Shown here piece by piece: positions 24,942-33,763 of a DNA stretch of 64,000 nucleotides. Origin of the DNA: CAKZNE01 sp002695025 (lineage in GTDB: Bacteria > Bacteroidota > Bacteroidia > Flavobacteriales > Schleiferiaceae). Below the pieces are notes generated by a model, which did not search any database, was not told where the DNA came from, and worked only from the letters and a program-made list of their open reading frames with translations. Location of the stretch: assembly GCA_913043285.1 (NCBI GenBank), contig CAJWML010000019.1, forward strand, positions 1 through 64,000, written 5' to 3'. The position numbers and the translations under genes were made by a program. Within the stretch, counting starts at the first letter, position 1. Each line of letters opens with the position of its first letter.

Positions 24942-26165
24942 TCAGTCAAAATCCGTAGTGAGCTTAAATCGCAATATGCGGCCATTACCTTCATCCGCCA
25001 CGTAAACGATCTGGTTGAAATACGCTACGGCTCGTGGTTGTTTAAATTGCGTAATACCTGTTCCGGTTCCTCCAAAACTGGATTTTTGGTACTTGGTGAT
25101 GCCTGTGGCTGCGGGGGGAAGCACTCCTTCCAGGCCTGTAGCCGTAAACTGGTAGAGGGAATCCGTTTCGGCATCCACCACAAAAATGAAGTTGCTGGCA
25201 TCTCCGGCCACCGTTACATCATAAGGCTGTGTAAAACGGCCGGGAGTATTGATAAAACCATCCGCCTGGCTGGTATCACCACCTGAAGCGAGTATCCTGG
25301 GACGGAACTCCGCCCCGAATTCGGATTCATTGAATTCAATGTATTGCACCTTCAGGGCATTGGTTTCGTCCAGCGAGGTGAAAATAAAATCGCCTCCGGT
25401 TTGTGCAGTAAGCTGTGGTGGCTGTGCCAGGGTGGTAATTCCATTGGGATCTTCAAAATAATCACGGAACAGACCGCTGGAAGTGTTCACCGATATGTTG
25501 GAGATCCATTTATCGTTATTATCAAACCACACTATAGCATCATCCGGGTTTAAGGAGTTGGTAGCCGGGCCGGTACGGGTAACGTAGTAGCGGTTATTCC
25601 GGGCCGCATTCGCATCGGCAATTACAGCAATACGGTTGAATTCCACCTGTTTGTCACCAGTAGAAAAACTGCTTTTGGCGTAAAAGGGGTGTACGATCTT
25701 ATTGACCACGGTGGCATTGTTAAGGCCATAACCGCTGTTACCGATAAGCCTTAAGCGGTAAATGCTGGCAAAAGAAACGGAATTACCCTGGATCACGGTA
25801 TCGGTACGGCCAATAACCAAAAGGTCGAACCTGCGATCCTGCGCTACGGATTTTGCGCCCGGAATAAATTTCCGGCCAATAATTCGGCCAGCCTCGTCCA
25901 TGGCAATAACTTCTTCTGTGGCTTCATCCACCACGTAGATCAGTTCGTCAAAACCGATACAAACATCCACGGGACGGTCAAAATCATCGAGTACCGGCAG
26001 AATGGGAACATAGGCCACCTGGCGGTAATCCACTTCGGGAACTTCAATAAAATCCAGGTCGGTCTTATTACCCAGGTAATCTTCACAACTGCTCAACCCT
26101 ACCAAGCCCAGCAGCAACATTCCCATCGGTATAAAAATGCTTCTCATCATCCTAGCGACTCTCAT
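24942..26165 (-). CDS. Lipoprotein with predicted NHL-like beta-propeller
   Basis: A 407-residue lipoprotein (lipobox LSSC, Cys27) whose body has repeated blades. Examples are RPVDVCIGFDELIYVVDEATEEVI near 62-85, TQPYDVTVAGDASNFIFVVDAE near 311-332 and KQPRAVAYFNQIVYVADEGNGRILRF near the C-terminus. This x-P-x-x-[VI] followed by hydrophobic-VVD/VAD pattern is that of NHL-type propellers. It is likely a surface or periplasmic binding scaffold. It overlaps the PorV/PorQ-like gene by 14 bp and is the last gene of the seven-gene operon. Alternative starts Met6 and Met7 exist. No enzymatic residues are seen. Confidence 0.8.
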   Translation of the reverse strand: MRVARMMRSIFIPMGMLLLGLVGLSSCEDYLGNKTDLDFIEVPEVDYRQVAYVPILPVLDDFDRPVDVCIGFDELIYVVDEATEEVIAMDEAGRIIGRKFIPGAKSVAQDRRFDLLVIGRTDTVIQGNSVSFASIYRLRLIGNSGYGLNNATVVNKIVHPFYAKSSFSTGDKQVEFNRIAVIADANAARNNRYYVTRTGPATNSLNPDDAIVWFDNNDKWISNISVNTSSGLFRDYFEDPNGITTLAQPPQLTAQTGGDFIFTSLDETNALKVQYIEFNESEFGAEFRPRILASGGDTSQADGFINTPGRFTQPYDVTVAGDASNFIFVVDAETDSLYQFTATGLEGVLPPAATGITKYQKSSFGGTGTGITQFKQPRAVAYFNQIVYVADEGNGRILRFKLTTDFD

Positions 26166-27165
26166 TATTGATGTGTACCCGAAGGCCTATATTATGCTGA
26201 AAACCCAAAAAATCCGTGGGGTTTATGGAGTAATCGATGTAAAAGGGATTGGTTCCCATGCGGGTACGCAACCCTACACCAAAGGTAGGCCAGGTCTGGC
26301 CTTTTACACTGACCTTATACCCCAGGCGGGCAAAGAAAAGATCGTAAGTCTGGTACTCCAGCCCGAAGCGGAAATTCTCTGCATTATCATTGGGGTGGTT
26401 CAACTGGATGGCGGCCATCAGGCTTTGGTTTTCTTCCTTCCAGGGAATCATACTCACTCCCAGGCTGAAAACCGTGGGCACAGTATTCGCATCCAGGCTA
26501 ATCCCCTCAGAACGGTTGAATACTACGGGTATATCCTTATCCTCATTGCCCAGAGATGAGTTACCTCCAAAGTTCTGCACCATCACCGCAAATTTCAGGT
26601 CTTTATAATCGGTTTTATAGAGGAAGGCTACATCCACCGTAGCATTGTGGTTACTGTAGTTGGCAATACCCTCGTAAATGTATTTTACGGTAACCCCTGC
26701 ACTAAACAAAGAGGATAGCTGACGGGCGTAGGTAAGTCCTACCGCCAGGTTGGTCACGTAAACTTCCCGCCCGGTTCCGTTGGGCTGAAACTCCGTGCGC
26801 TCTTCCATGGAACCTGAGTTAAGGGCGTTAACACTGAAAGCCAATTTGCTCACCTCATCCTTAAGCCCGAAGGAAGAAGAAAGAAAAGATTGATTGATGC
26901 CGGCACCGATAAACTGGTGGGATAAGGCATAGGTTATGCTTTCCAGGTCGGTAAGTGCAGCCGGGTTATTCAAAGCGGAATAACCATCACCGGAAAGGGC
27001 CACACTGGCACCTCCCAAACCCACGGAACGAGGGTTGAGATCATTCTTAAGAAAGCTCAAGGCGGAAAGCCCCGCTCTTTCGCCCCCGAAGTTGGGCAAC
27101 ACCTGTGCCTTAAGGCCCGTAGCCGTAAGTATGGTCAGTCCGATATAGATCCAGGTATTCTTCAT
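26152..27165 (-). CDS. PorV/PorQ-family outer-membrane protein
   Basis: A 337-residue FadL-like barrel protein with a signal peptide (about 1-20, ending LKAQ). The N-terminal signature AGLSALSFLKNDLNPRSVGL and GGASVALSGDGYSALNNPA is that of PorV/PorQ-family proteins, which act with T9SS: PorV shuttles cargo from the SprA translocon to attachment complexes. Whether this paralog is a general T9SS part or serves only the operon's cargo is unknown. The open frame begins two codons earlier with TTG, but the ATG at 27163-27165 gives a normal signal peptide and is preferred. It sits 2 bp after the TonB receptor stop. Confidence 0.85.
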   Translation of the reverse strand: MKNTWIYIGLTILTATGLKAQVLPNFGGERAGLSALSFLKNDLNPRSVGLGGASVALSGDGYSALNNPAALTDLESITYALSHQFIGAGINQSFLSSSFGLKDEVSKLAFSVNALNSGSMEERTEFQPNGTGREVYVTNLAVGLTYARQLSSLFSAGVTVKYIYEGIANYSNHNATVDVAFLYKTDYKDLKFAVMVQNFGGNSSLGNEDKDIPVVFNRSEGISLDANTVPTVFSLGVSMIPWKEENQSLMAAIQLNHPNDNAENFRFGLEYQTYDLFFARLGYKVSVKGQTWPTFGVGLRTRMGTNPFYIDYSINPTDFLGFQHNIGLRVHINNESR

Positions 27166-27167
27166 GC

Positions 27168-30014
27168 TCAAAATCTAAATGCTAAACCATATAAAACCTG
27201 GCGTGGGGCAAGGTAACGGGCCGGATTACGCGGGTCGGTACCAGTTTCCTGGGGACCGTTGTACTCAGGCCTTGGATCACGCCATGTAAGGGGAACATCA
27301 TCTCCGTATTGATAGGCGCGGCCGGTAACCGGGTTAATGATCTGTGAATTCTTGTTGTTAAGCAGGTTACGTATTTCCACACTCAGGGAAATGCCTTTAC
27401 CGTTCTTAAGACCCAGCGGAATGGTGTAGGTGAGTTTCAGGTCGAAATTATGCCAGTTATCCGCGGTTTCCTCCAAGTAACGATCGGTCTGTTCTTCGTA
27501 CTCCGGACGGTTCAGATCATTGGACCCAACTTTTACCTGGGGCGTATAACGGTAGCCGGAGGTAAACTGGTACGAAAGGTAGGCACTGAAACCCGTGAGG
27601 TTCATCCCCATAATGGGCAAAGTACTGTCCGGGCTGAACACCACACCCAGGTTGATATTCCAGGGACGGTCAAAGGCCAGGAACTGCTCACGGGTAAGTG
27701 GTACCTCCCCGTTCTGTTCTATCTGAAGAGCTGATTCACGTGCAGAATTGGACTTTCCCCGGGCCACCTGGTAGGCGATGTTGGAGAAAGTGCGGAAATA
27801 CTTTCCAACGCGGTAATTCAAACCAAATTCCACCCCGTAGATCTTGGCGTAATCCTGATTGATGTAAAAGGTCTTGGTTACCGTTCTACCGGTTTGATCC
27901 TGTACCAATGCACTGCGGGATACGATATAGTCGAAACGGTTGTTGTTAAAAGCTGTAAAAGTCATGGCCAGGTCACGCGTCAGTTTGGATTTCAAACCTA
28001 CTTCGTAGGATACGTTCACTTCGGGGTCCAGATCCGGGTTACCGAGATTGGAGAGAAAAGAACGGTCCTGGTATACAGGATCGAGACCGGCATACAAAAA
28101 ACGTGGGTGCGGTAAACGCATGCTGTGCCCGTAGTTGAAGTACAATACGTTGTTCTCGGTTACCGGGAAGGACACATTGATCTTAGGCAACAGGCGGGCT
28201 TTCCAGCGTAAACCAAAAATACTGGCGGTTTTACGTTCGTAATCTTCCCGAACCTGGTCAATTACCGGGGCTTCAGGGTTCGCCACAGCATCATCCGCAA
28301 ACTTTCCGGGAGCCCAAAACGCAAAGCGGGCACCTAAAGTGGCGATAATACCTTTATACGTGATCTTATCCTGGAAGAAGAGGCCTCCTTCAATAGGGTT
28401 CACTTTCCAGATATCGTTGCTGGAACCAATACTTACAGCCGGTGTGGTTACGGAATCGTTAATACGGATAGGCGCTCCCACCCAGGGACGGTTTACGTCC
28501 ACCCATTGGTACTCTTTAAAGGTTTGCTGCAGCCCGAAGCTTATCTCGTGCGTTTTACCAGGTATGTAGGTAGCCTTGGCGTTTACGGTATATTCCTGGG
28601 CATAATGATCATGCCAGGTAGGGCTGATACCTCCGTTGTTATACAAGCCATTGCCAGGCAGCACATAATAGGTTCCATCCTGTGAATTGGGGTTAAAAAC
28701 CGCCACGGGATCAGTAATGATATTTTCTTCATCCATGATCTGGTCAACGGTGGCGGAGCGGAAGGGACGGCCATTAGCATCGGCCCGGAGATTGGTAAAC
28801 AACCTTCCCAGCGAAAGGGAAAGGCCCCAGTTCTTATTGATCAGGTGATTGACATTTAAGGCGGTAAGATTGGAGTGATGGGTATAGGTAGTGGCATTAT
28901 CCAGGTTCAGGCTGCGCTGGTACTGGAAACCGGGGGTAAGTATGGCATCAAAACCCACGATCTGCAAACTCCTGGTATTCTGGTTGACATTCAGGGAGTG
29001 CTGGTTGGTAAGGGTAATTTTGGTACCCGAACGTATTTTGTAGGCGAGCTTAAGGGTATGCGTATAGGAATTTGTTTGGCGTGGCGCCCAGAATTCAGAA
29101 GTATTGGGCAGCAAGGAGCTTTTCAGCTGATCAGCCGTGGAACCAAAATACTCATCGGTTAAAAAGGCGCTTACGTTGGTAAAGAAGGTAAGTTTATTAT
29201 CGGTAAAGGGAACCGCAGAACCCAGGGAGGCTTCCACCCGGTCTGTATTAAAAGACGTGGCAACATCGCTATTGGTGATGTAATCGCGTTGCCAGCTGCC
29301 GGCAATTTCAAACTTCTGGCTTCCTTCACGGATGGTGGTATTCACCACCCCGGACGACCCACCTCCGTATTCGGCACCAGCTCCACCGGTGATCAGGTCG
29401 ATATTGGCTATGGAGGCGCTGGAAACATCCACCCCAAAGCCGGTTCCGGCCAGCGGATCCTGTGCGCTGATACCATCCACGATATAGGAGGTTTCGTATA
29501 CCCGGGCACCCCTGATCTGCAAACCGTCCTGGGTTTTTACCACCCCGGCCTGCATTTCCAGTACTTCCTTCACATCGCGAACGTTCATCTGGGCAATATC
29601 TTCCTGCTTGATGCTCACCTCTGAAGCCGCAGCTTCCAGGTTTACCTGGCTGGAGCGGCCTACAATAGTAACCTCGTTCAAGGATTCGGACTGCTCCTTC
29701 AATTGAATGTCCAGGGTTTTGTTTTCGCCCGGTTCAAAGGAAATACCGTTGTAGATCTTGGTCTCAAAACCAATGAACTGCACTTTTACCTGGTAATCAT
29801 TGGGCTTGATATTGTTGATCACATACTCCCCATCCATATTGGCAGCCGTTCCCAGATACGTACCTACAATGGTAATAGAGGCTTGGTAGAGAGGCTCCCC
29901 ATTGAGGTCGGTTATCCTTCCAGTAAGGGAGGCCGGAGCATTTTGCTGCGCCATGGCACTGACCATCAGCAGACAAAGACCTAAAAGGGTGTATAGTAAT
30001 TTCTTAAAACTCAT
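27168..30014 (-). CDS. TonB-dependent outer-membrane receptor
   Basis: A 948-residue receptor with a signal peptide (1-22, ending AMAQ), a carboxypeptidase-regulatory-like domain (about 25-115, with GRITDLNGEPLYQASI and NMDGEYVINN), and a plug domain (about 118-240). Plug features are VRDVKEVLEMQAGVV, IRGARVYETSYIVDGIS and AGAEYGGGSSGVVNT. A 22-strand barrel should follow, ending in VLYGLAFRF. It has no SusD partner. It overlaps the upstream lipoprotein gene by 11 bp. In this operon it presumably imports products released or captured by the secreted proteins; the ligand is unknown. Confidence 0.93.
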   Translation of the reverse strand: MSFKKLLYTLLGLCLLMVSAMAQQNAPASLTGRITDLNGEPLYQASITIVGTYLGTAANMDGEYVINNIKPNDYQVKVQFIGFETKIYNGISFEPGENKTLDIQLKEQSESLNEVTIVGRSSQVNLEAAASEVSIKQEDIAQMNVRDVKEVLEMQAGVVKTQDGLQIRGARVYETSYIVDGISAQDPLAGTGFGVDVSSASIANIDLITGGAGAEYGGGSSGVVNTTIREGSQKFEIAGSWQRDYITNSDVATSFNTDRVEASLGSAVPFTDNKLTFFTNVSAFLTDEYFGSTADQLKSSLLPNTSEFWAPRQTNSYTHTLKLAYKIRSGTKITLTNQHSLNVNQNTRSLQIVGFDAILTPGFQYQRSLNLDNATTYTHHSNLTALNVNHLINKNWGLSLSLGRLFTNLRADANGRPFRSATVDQIMDEENIITDPVAVFNPNSQDGTYYVLPGNGLYNNGGISPTWHDHYAQEYTVNAKATYIPGKTHEISFGLQQTFKEYQWVDVNRPWVGAPIRINDSVTTPAVSIGSSNDIWKVNPIEGGLFFQDKITYKGIIATLGARFAFWAPGKFADDAVANPEAPVIDQVREDYERKTASIFGLRWKARLLPKINVSFPVTENNVLYFNYGHSMRLPHPRFLYAGLDPVYQDRSFLSNLGNPDLDPEVNVSYEVGLKSKLTRDLAMTFTAFNNNRFDYIVSRSALVQDQTGRTVTKTFYINQDYAKIYGVEFGLNYRVGKYFRTFSNIAYQVARGKSNSARESALQIEQNGEVPLTREQFLAFDRPWNINLGVVFSPDSTLPIMGMNLTGFSAYLSYQFTSGYRYTPQVKVGSNDLNRPEYEEQTDRYLEETADNWHNFDLKLTYTIPLGLKNGKGISLSVEIRNLLNNKNSQIINPVTGRAYQYGDDVPLTWRDPRPEYNGPQETGTDPRNPARYLAPRQVLYGLAFRF

Positions 30015-31455
30015 CCTTCAGTATCCTTCCAATTAGTTGTTCTACGGGCTGGGGATTACCATCCTTATGGAAATAATGCAGTTCAATAGCAAAAAATACC
30101 TGGATGAGATCACCGTTGCCATTCTTACGGGCGGTAGCTACGAGGTTATCGCCCATCCACCCACGGTTAGGGTCAAACTGGGCGCGGTAAAAGTCATCCG
30201 CATCCGCGGAGGCAATTATGGGAGTCAATATCTGGGTGTTCTGAGGCACCAACTCAGGATAGGCGACATAATCACCCTGAGGTTGAACGGTATCGTTGGA
30301 ACGCGTCCGGAACACTCCGCTGGCGCGGTCAATATCCTCAATGGCAAAAGCGTTGGCAAAAACGGCCACTTCCTCTATTGCCAGGGCCTTGTCCAGCTTG
30401 GCCGTGATCAGGCTTTTACCGCCATTGCTCTGGTAGTCCTGGATAATATTGGCCATATAGTCCAGTATCACGGCATCCTGCCCGGTAACTGCATTCGGAA
30501 AGGTGGATGCCGGGGCGTCCATAAAGAATTTAGGGTACAGGCTAAGGATCAACTTGAAAGTAGGATCCCAGTAAACAGGTTGCTTCCTTCCGAAATCGGA
30601 GCCGTAATCCAGGAAATCGTACGCTATGGACTGATTATCCAGGAAGCTGCGGTAATCAGCGGCAATAGATAGTGAATGGGCGCTCACCCACAGGGTATTG
30701 GTACCGCGTGTTTTATTCTTCAGAAAAAACACATCTGAAGTATCCACCGCACTTTCCGTACCGGCCAGGTCCACTGACTTCAGGTACAACACATTGTCTT
30801 CCCCTACCTTTAAACCGTCTATCTCCAGGTTTTCAGGCTGGTCGTTACGGCCATAGTACAGTTTAGCGGTAGCTGGGCCGCTGCTCACTGCCGTATCCAC
30901 TAAAAAGGAGATCAGGTTCTCGCGGGTGGATATCTCGGTCCAGTTACCATCATTAAAGCGGATATACACTTGCTGGATGGTCTGATCTCCGTCCGGATCA
31001 GAAGCGGTCCAGTAAAAAGTACTCACACAAAAGGCCGTATCCCTGGGACCGCGATCATTATTAAAGCTGGCGCTGGGCGGGGAGTTTTTCAGAGGCACTT
31101 TCAGGTAGGCCGGTGTAGGGTCAATATTGTTGTCATTATCAATAGCACGGACATAAAAATCAACGTCTGTAGTATCCGAACCCGCTTCCAGGTCAAAAAT
31201 GAAAACCGAATCCTGAACGGTGGTAAATTCCCAGTTCTGGTTATCGGTAGATATCTCAAAACCCTGAATGTAACCATCCACATCAGTACCGTACCAGCTC
31301 AGGCGCACCTCGGAATTCAGGCGGTTTTCGCCCGTGAGGTTTATCGCCTCGATGGAGAGGTGAGTTTCCGGTAACTCCCCGGGTTTTATATCACCCTTGC
31401 GGCAACCTGCCAGAAGAATGAATACGGAAAAAATGATAACCTGATAATGACGCAA
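30004..31455 (-). CDS. Lipoprotein with two FN3/Ig-like domains and a C-terminal alpha/beta domain
   Basis: A 483-residue lipoprotein with Cys18 in LLAGC. Residues about 30-120 and 128-240 look like two fibronectin/Ig-like domains, with VRLSWYGTDVDGYIQGFEIS in the first and FYWTASDPDGDQTIQQVYI in the second. The remainder (about 250-483) is alpha/beta, with LWVSAHSLSIAADYRSFLDN and QVFFAIELHYFHK, and matches nothing I can name. The start is TTG at 31453-31455; no ATG precedes the lipobox. It immediately precedes and overlaps the TonB receptor gene, so it may be a receptor-associated substrate-binding lipoprotein in place of SusD. Confidence 0.8.
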   Translation of the reverse strand: MRHYQVIIFSVFILLAGCRKGDIKPGELPETHLSIEAINLTGENRLNSEVRLSWYGTDVDGYIQGFEISTDNQNWEFTTVQDSVFIFDLEAGSDTTDVDFYVRAIDNDNNIDPTPAYLKVPLKNSPPSASFNNDRGPRDTAFCVSTFYWTASDPDGDQTIQQVYIRFNDGNWTEISTRENLISFLVDTAVSSGPATAKLYYGRNDQPENLEIDGLKVGEDNVLYLKSVDLAGTESAVDTSDVFFLKNKTRGTNTLWVSAHSLSIAADYRSFLDNQSIAYDFLDYGSDFGRKQPVYWDPTFKLILSLYPKFFMDAPASTFPNAVTGQDAVILDYMANIIQDYQSNGGKSLITAKLDKALAIEEVAVFANAFAIEDIDRASGVFRTRSNDTVQPQGDYVAYPELVPQNTQILTPIIASADADDFYRAQFDPNRGWMGDNLVATARKNGNGDLIQVFFAIELHYFHKDGNPQPVEQLIGRILKDEF

Positions 31456-31470
31456 AGCAAACAGTAAAAG

Positions 31471-31495
31471 AGGTTGCCGGCTTGGCCGGCAACCT
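31471..31495 (-). terminator. Hairpin dividing the operon (partial terminator or processing site)
   Basis: A perfect 11-bp stem (31471-31481 with 31485-31495) and 3-nt loop. It lies 11 bp past the stop of the OB-fold cargo gene and 15 bp before the TTG start of the receptor-side lipoprotein. The minus-strand tail is only CTTTTACTG, so leaky termination or RNA stabilisation is more likely than full termination. Confidence 0.6.
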
Positions 31496-31505
31496 GATCA
31501 TTAAT

Positions 31506-33734
31506 TTATTTACGGACAATTACTTTTTGGGTACTCAATACGTTACCGTCCCTATCCAGGATACGCATCAGGTAGATGCCATTGGTAAGACCGGAAACGT
31601 TCACTTCAAGCTCTTCACCATTACTGCTGTTGGAAGACAGAATCACCCTTCCGTTCAGGTCATAAATGTCAGCAGACATATTAGTATGACCCGCAGAGGT
31701 TACTTTGAACCATTCAGAAGCAGGATTAGGATATACTTCCACACGCGCCACAGAAACTACTTCTTCCACGCTGAAAGGATTAGCACGGGCCGCACTATCC
31801 AGCTCAACGTTCAGACCGATAAAATCATCGTTGGCACGGGGCAGCAAGCGATAGTTGGAGAAACCGTAGGAAAGCACGCCTACCACGGCATCCATATTCA
31901 TGGTATCACTGGTTTCGATAGGACCAACAAACATGGCTCCATCGGTAGTTTCATATACACTGTCGGTAACCAGCTGCACCCAGAGAGAAGAAGCTGCACT
32001 GCTGGACTGCCTTCCGGCCAGTACACGAGCTGATTTATTGATACCGAAGTTGGGATCAGTACCTACCATGTAATCGCCAAAGTTCACATCAGGATTGGTA
32101 ATGTAGATCTTACCACCGTTGGGGTTTTCGAACTTCACCAACATACTTTCATACTTTTCCCATTCTCCGTTGGCATAGGCCGCACTGTCTGATGGGTCAA
32201 TGCTTAAAGGCTGGATCGTATTGTAAGTGTTCAGGCGGGTTACATTGGATACTGCAATTTGAGTAAAGCCAAAGTTCTCCTGTACATCACCGGAAACCTC
32301 GATCCACTCGTTGCGGAAAAGGTTGGCGAGGTTAGGGTTACCCACGAGTGAGATACCGGTATAAGGTCCGCTGGCGGTATCCTGGATATATACGTAGCCC
32401 AGGTCATGAGGCTTGGTGCTGGCGGTTACCACACCTTTTACGGTTACAGTCTTTCCGAGGTAAGGAGACTCTCCGTTACCGGCCAGGCTGAATTGTACAT
32501 CCGCAATGGTCAAACCGTTGTTACGAACGGTATAGAACTCGTAGTTAGGCTCGGGCTGGCTAAAAGGTTTATTGGGATAGTACGAAACGTTTCCTTCGTT
32601 ATCCTCAGCATAGATATAATAGCGTACAATAGTACCATTGGCTTGTTTGGGGATGGAAAATTCATACTCATCCACAGAACCAAGAGCCAGAGGCATGTTG
32701 AATACGGGGAAAGCCAAAGTGGAAAGGGAAGTATCTGCAGACCAGCCGATAGCCACAGAGTCCACAGAACCGTCCAGGTCAGTGATGGTGGCAACGATAT
32801 CCACATCCTGGTTAGCATTGGGAACCACCGGGTCACGATCTACCTCTGAGATAAAGGGAGGCGCAAAACCTACGTTGTAATGGGAATCATCAAAGGGGTT
32901 GATCTCAAAACCGCGACCACCGCCACCGGTGCAGCCGTTACCGCTCTGGCGGATCACACCTTTAAGGGAATTGTAGAAGGTTCCAGGAACAGGTGCCACA
33001 AAACTTCCGGTTCCGTTGGCTCCGGCCGGAGAGTTGGGGTTAACCACCTGGTGTGCGCTGGTTTTTTGAGCTAAAAAGCGATCACTTACGTTCAATACGT
33101 TTCCGGAACCGTCAGCCACGTCAAAGCTAACCCGCCCGTTACCAAAGGGTATTACGTTGGTTACCGTTACATTCTGCAACTCTACAAAAGAGCCTTCCCA
33201 CTGGTTACCGTCCTGTACATTGTTCACACGATTCTGATCATTCAGATCAGACACCGGCACTACCGTGGAATTGGGAGCGGAAGCCGAACCTACAATAACA
33301 ATAGAGTTGGCATCCAGGGTAGTGAGCTGATTGGAGTTTTCAAAGGCACTGATATAACCTGTTACCTCAATGATATCACCGGCAAAAAGCTGGGTAGCCA
33401 ATGAATTGGCCTGGAAGGCGCCCTGGGCGTTTTCATAAATAGCCATCATCTCTAATCCTTTGTATGGACCGGGGGCTCCACCGTTAGCAGTATCCACCAA
33501 GAAGATAAAAGGACGCAGTCCTCCGATCACGGAGCCGGAAGCTACCTCGCTTAAACCTCCATCGGTTACAACTACCCCTACGGTCTTTACAGTATCACCG
33601 TATACCATGGAGGTGTCGTTACAATTGGCCAGGTCAATGGGTTGGTTGATCTGGGTAATACTCACAAAAGGATATTGTGCATGGGCTACCATGGCAAAAC
33701 CTAATGCAAGTGCTAGAAGTACCAGTTTTTTCAT
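31506..33734 (-). CDS. ExeM-like OB-fold T9SS cargo lacking a nuclease domain
   Basis: A 742-residue exported protein with a signal peptide (1-19). OB-fold-like domains of the YhcR/ExeM type are seen at about 25-150 (VKTVGVVVTDGG, then GDIIEVTGYISAFE), about 155-275 (FVELQNVTVTNV and FDVADGSGNVL) and about 405-640 (KTVTVKGVVTAST, YVYIQDTASGPYTGISL, NEWIEVSGDVQENFGFTQI, then VVGVLSYGFSNYRLLPRAND). An Ig-like domain (about 290-400) separates them. The C-terminus (660-742) is a T9SS type A sorting domain (VEVYPNPASEWFKV to STQKVIVRK). In ExeM/NucH nucleases such OB-folds precede a nuclease domain; here that domain is absent and a separate nuclease gene lies two genes upstream. Confidence 0.82.
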   Translation of the reverse strand: MKKLVLLALALGFAMVAHAQYPFVSITQINQPIDLANCNDTSMVYGDTVKTVGVVVTDGGLSEVASGSVIGGLRPFIFLVDTANGGAPGPYKGLEMMAIYENAQGAFQANSLATQLFAGDIIEVTGYISAFENSNQLTTLDANSIVIVGSASAPNSTVVPVSDLNDQNRVNNVQDGNQWEGSFVELQNVTVTNVIPFGNGRVSFDVADGSGNVLNVSDRFLAQKTSAHQVVNPNSPAGANGTGSFVAPVPGTFYNSLKGVIRQSGNGCTGGGGRGFEINPFDDSHYNVGFAPPFISEVDRDPVVPNANQDVDIVATITDLDGSVDSVAIGWSADTSLSTLAFPVFNMPLALGSVDEYEFSIPKQANGTIVRYYIYAEDNEGNVSYYPNKPFSQPEPNYEFYTVRNNGLTIADVQFSLAGNGESPYLGKTVTVKGVVTASTKPHDLGYVYIQDTASGPYTGISLVGNPNLANLFRNEWIEVSGDVQENFGFTQIAVSNVTRLNTYNTIQPLSIDPSDSAAYANGEWEKYESMLVKFENPNGGKIYITNPDVNFGDYMVGTDPNFGINKSARVLAGRQSSSAASSLWVQLVTDSVYETTDGAMFVGPIETSDTMNMDAVVGVLSYGFSNYRLLPRANDDFIGLNVELDSAARANPFSVEEVVSVARVEVYPNPASEWFKVTSAGHTNMSADIYDLNGRVILSSNSSNGEELEVNVSGLTNGIYLMRILDRDGNVLSTQKVIVRK

Positions 33735-33763
33735 GATTTCTGAATTATAGTTTCTGTTAGCGT

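Noticed and set aside
30037..30672. 211-residue open frame on the plus strand
   Set aside because: It lies antisense inside the lipoprotein gene at 30004-31455 and its product has no domain or signal peptide that I can recognise.
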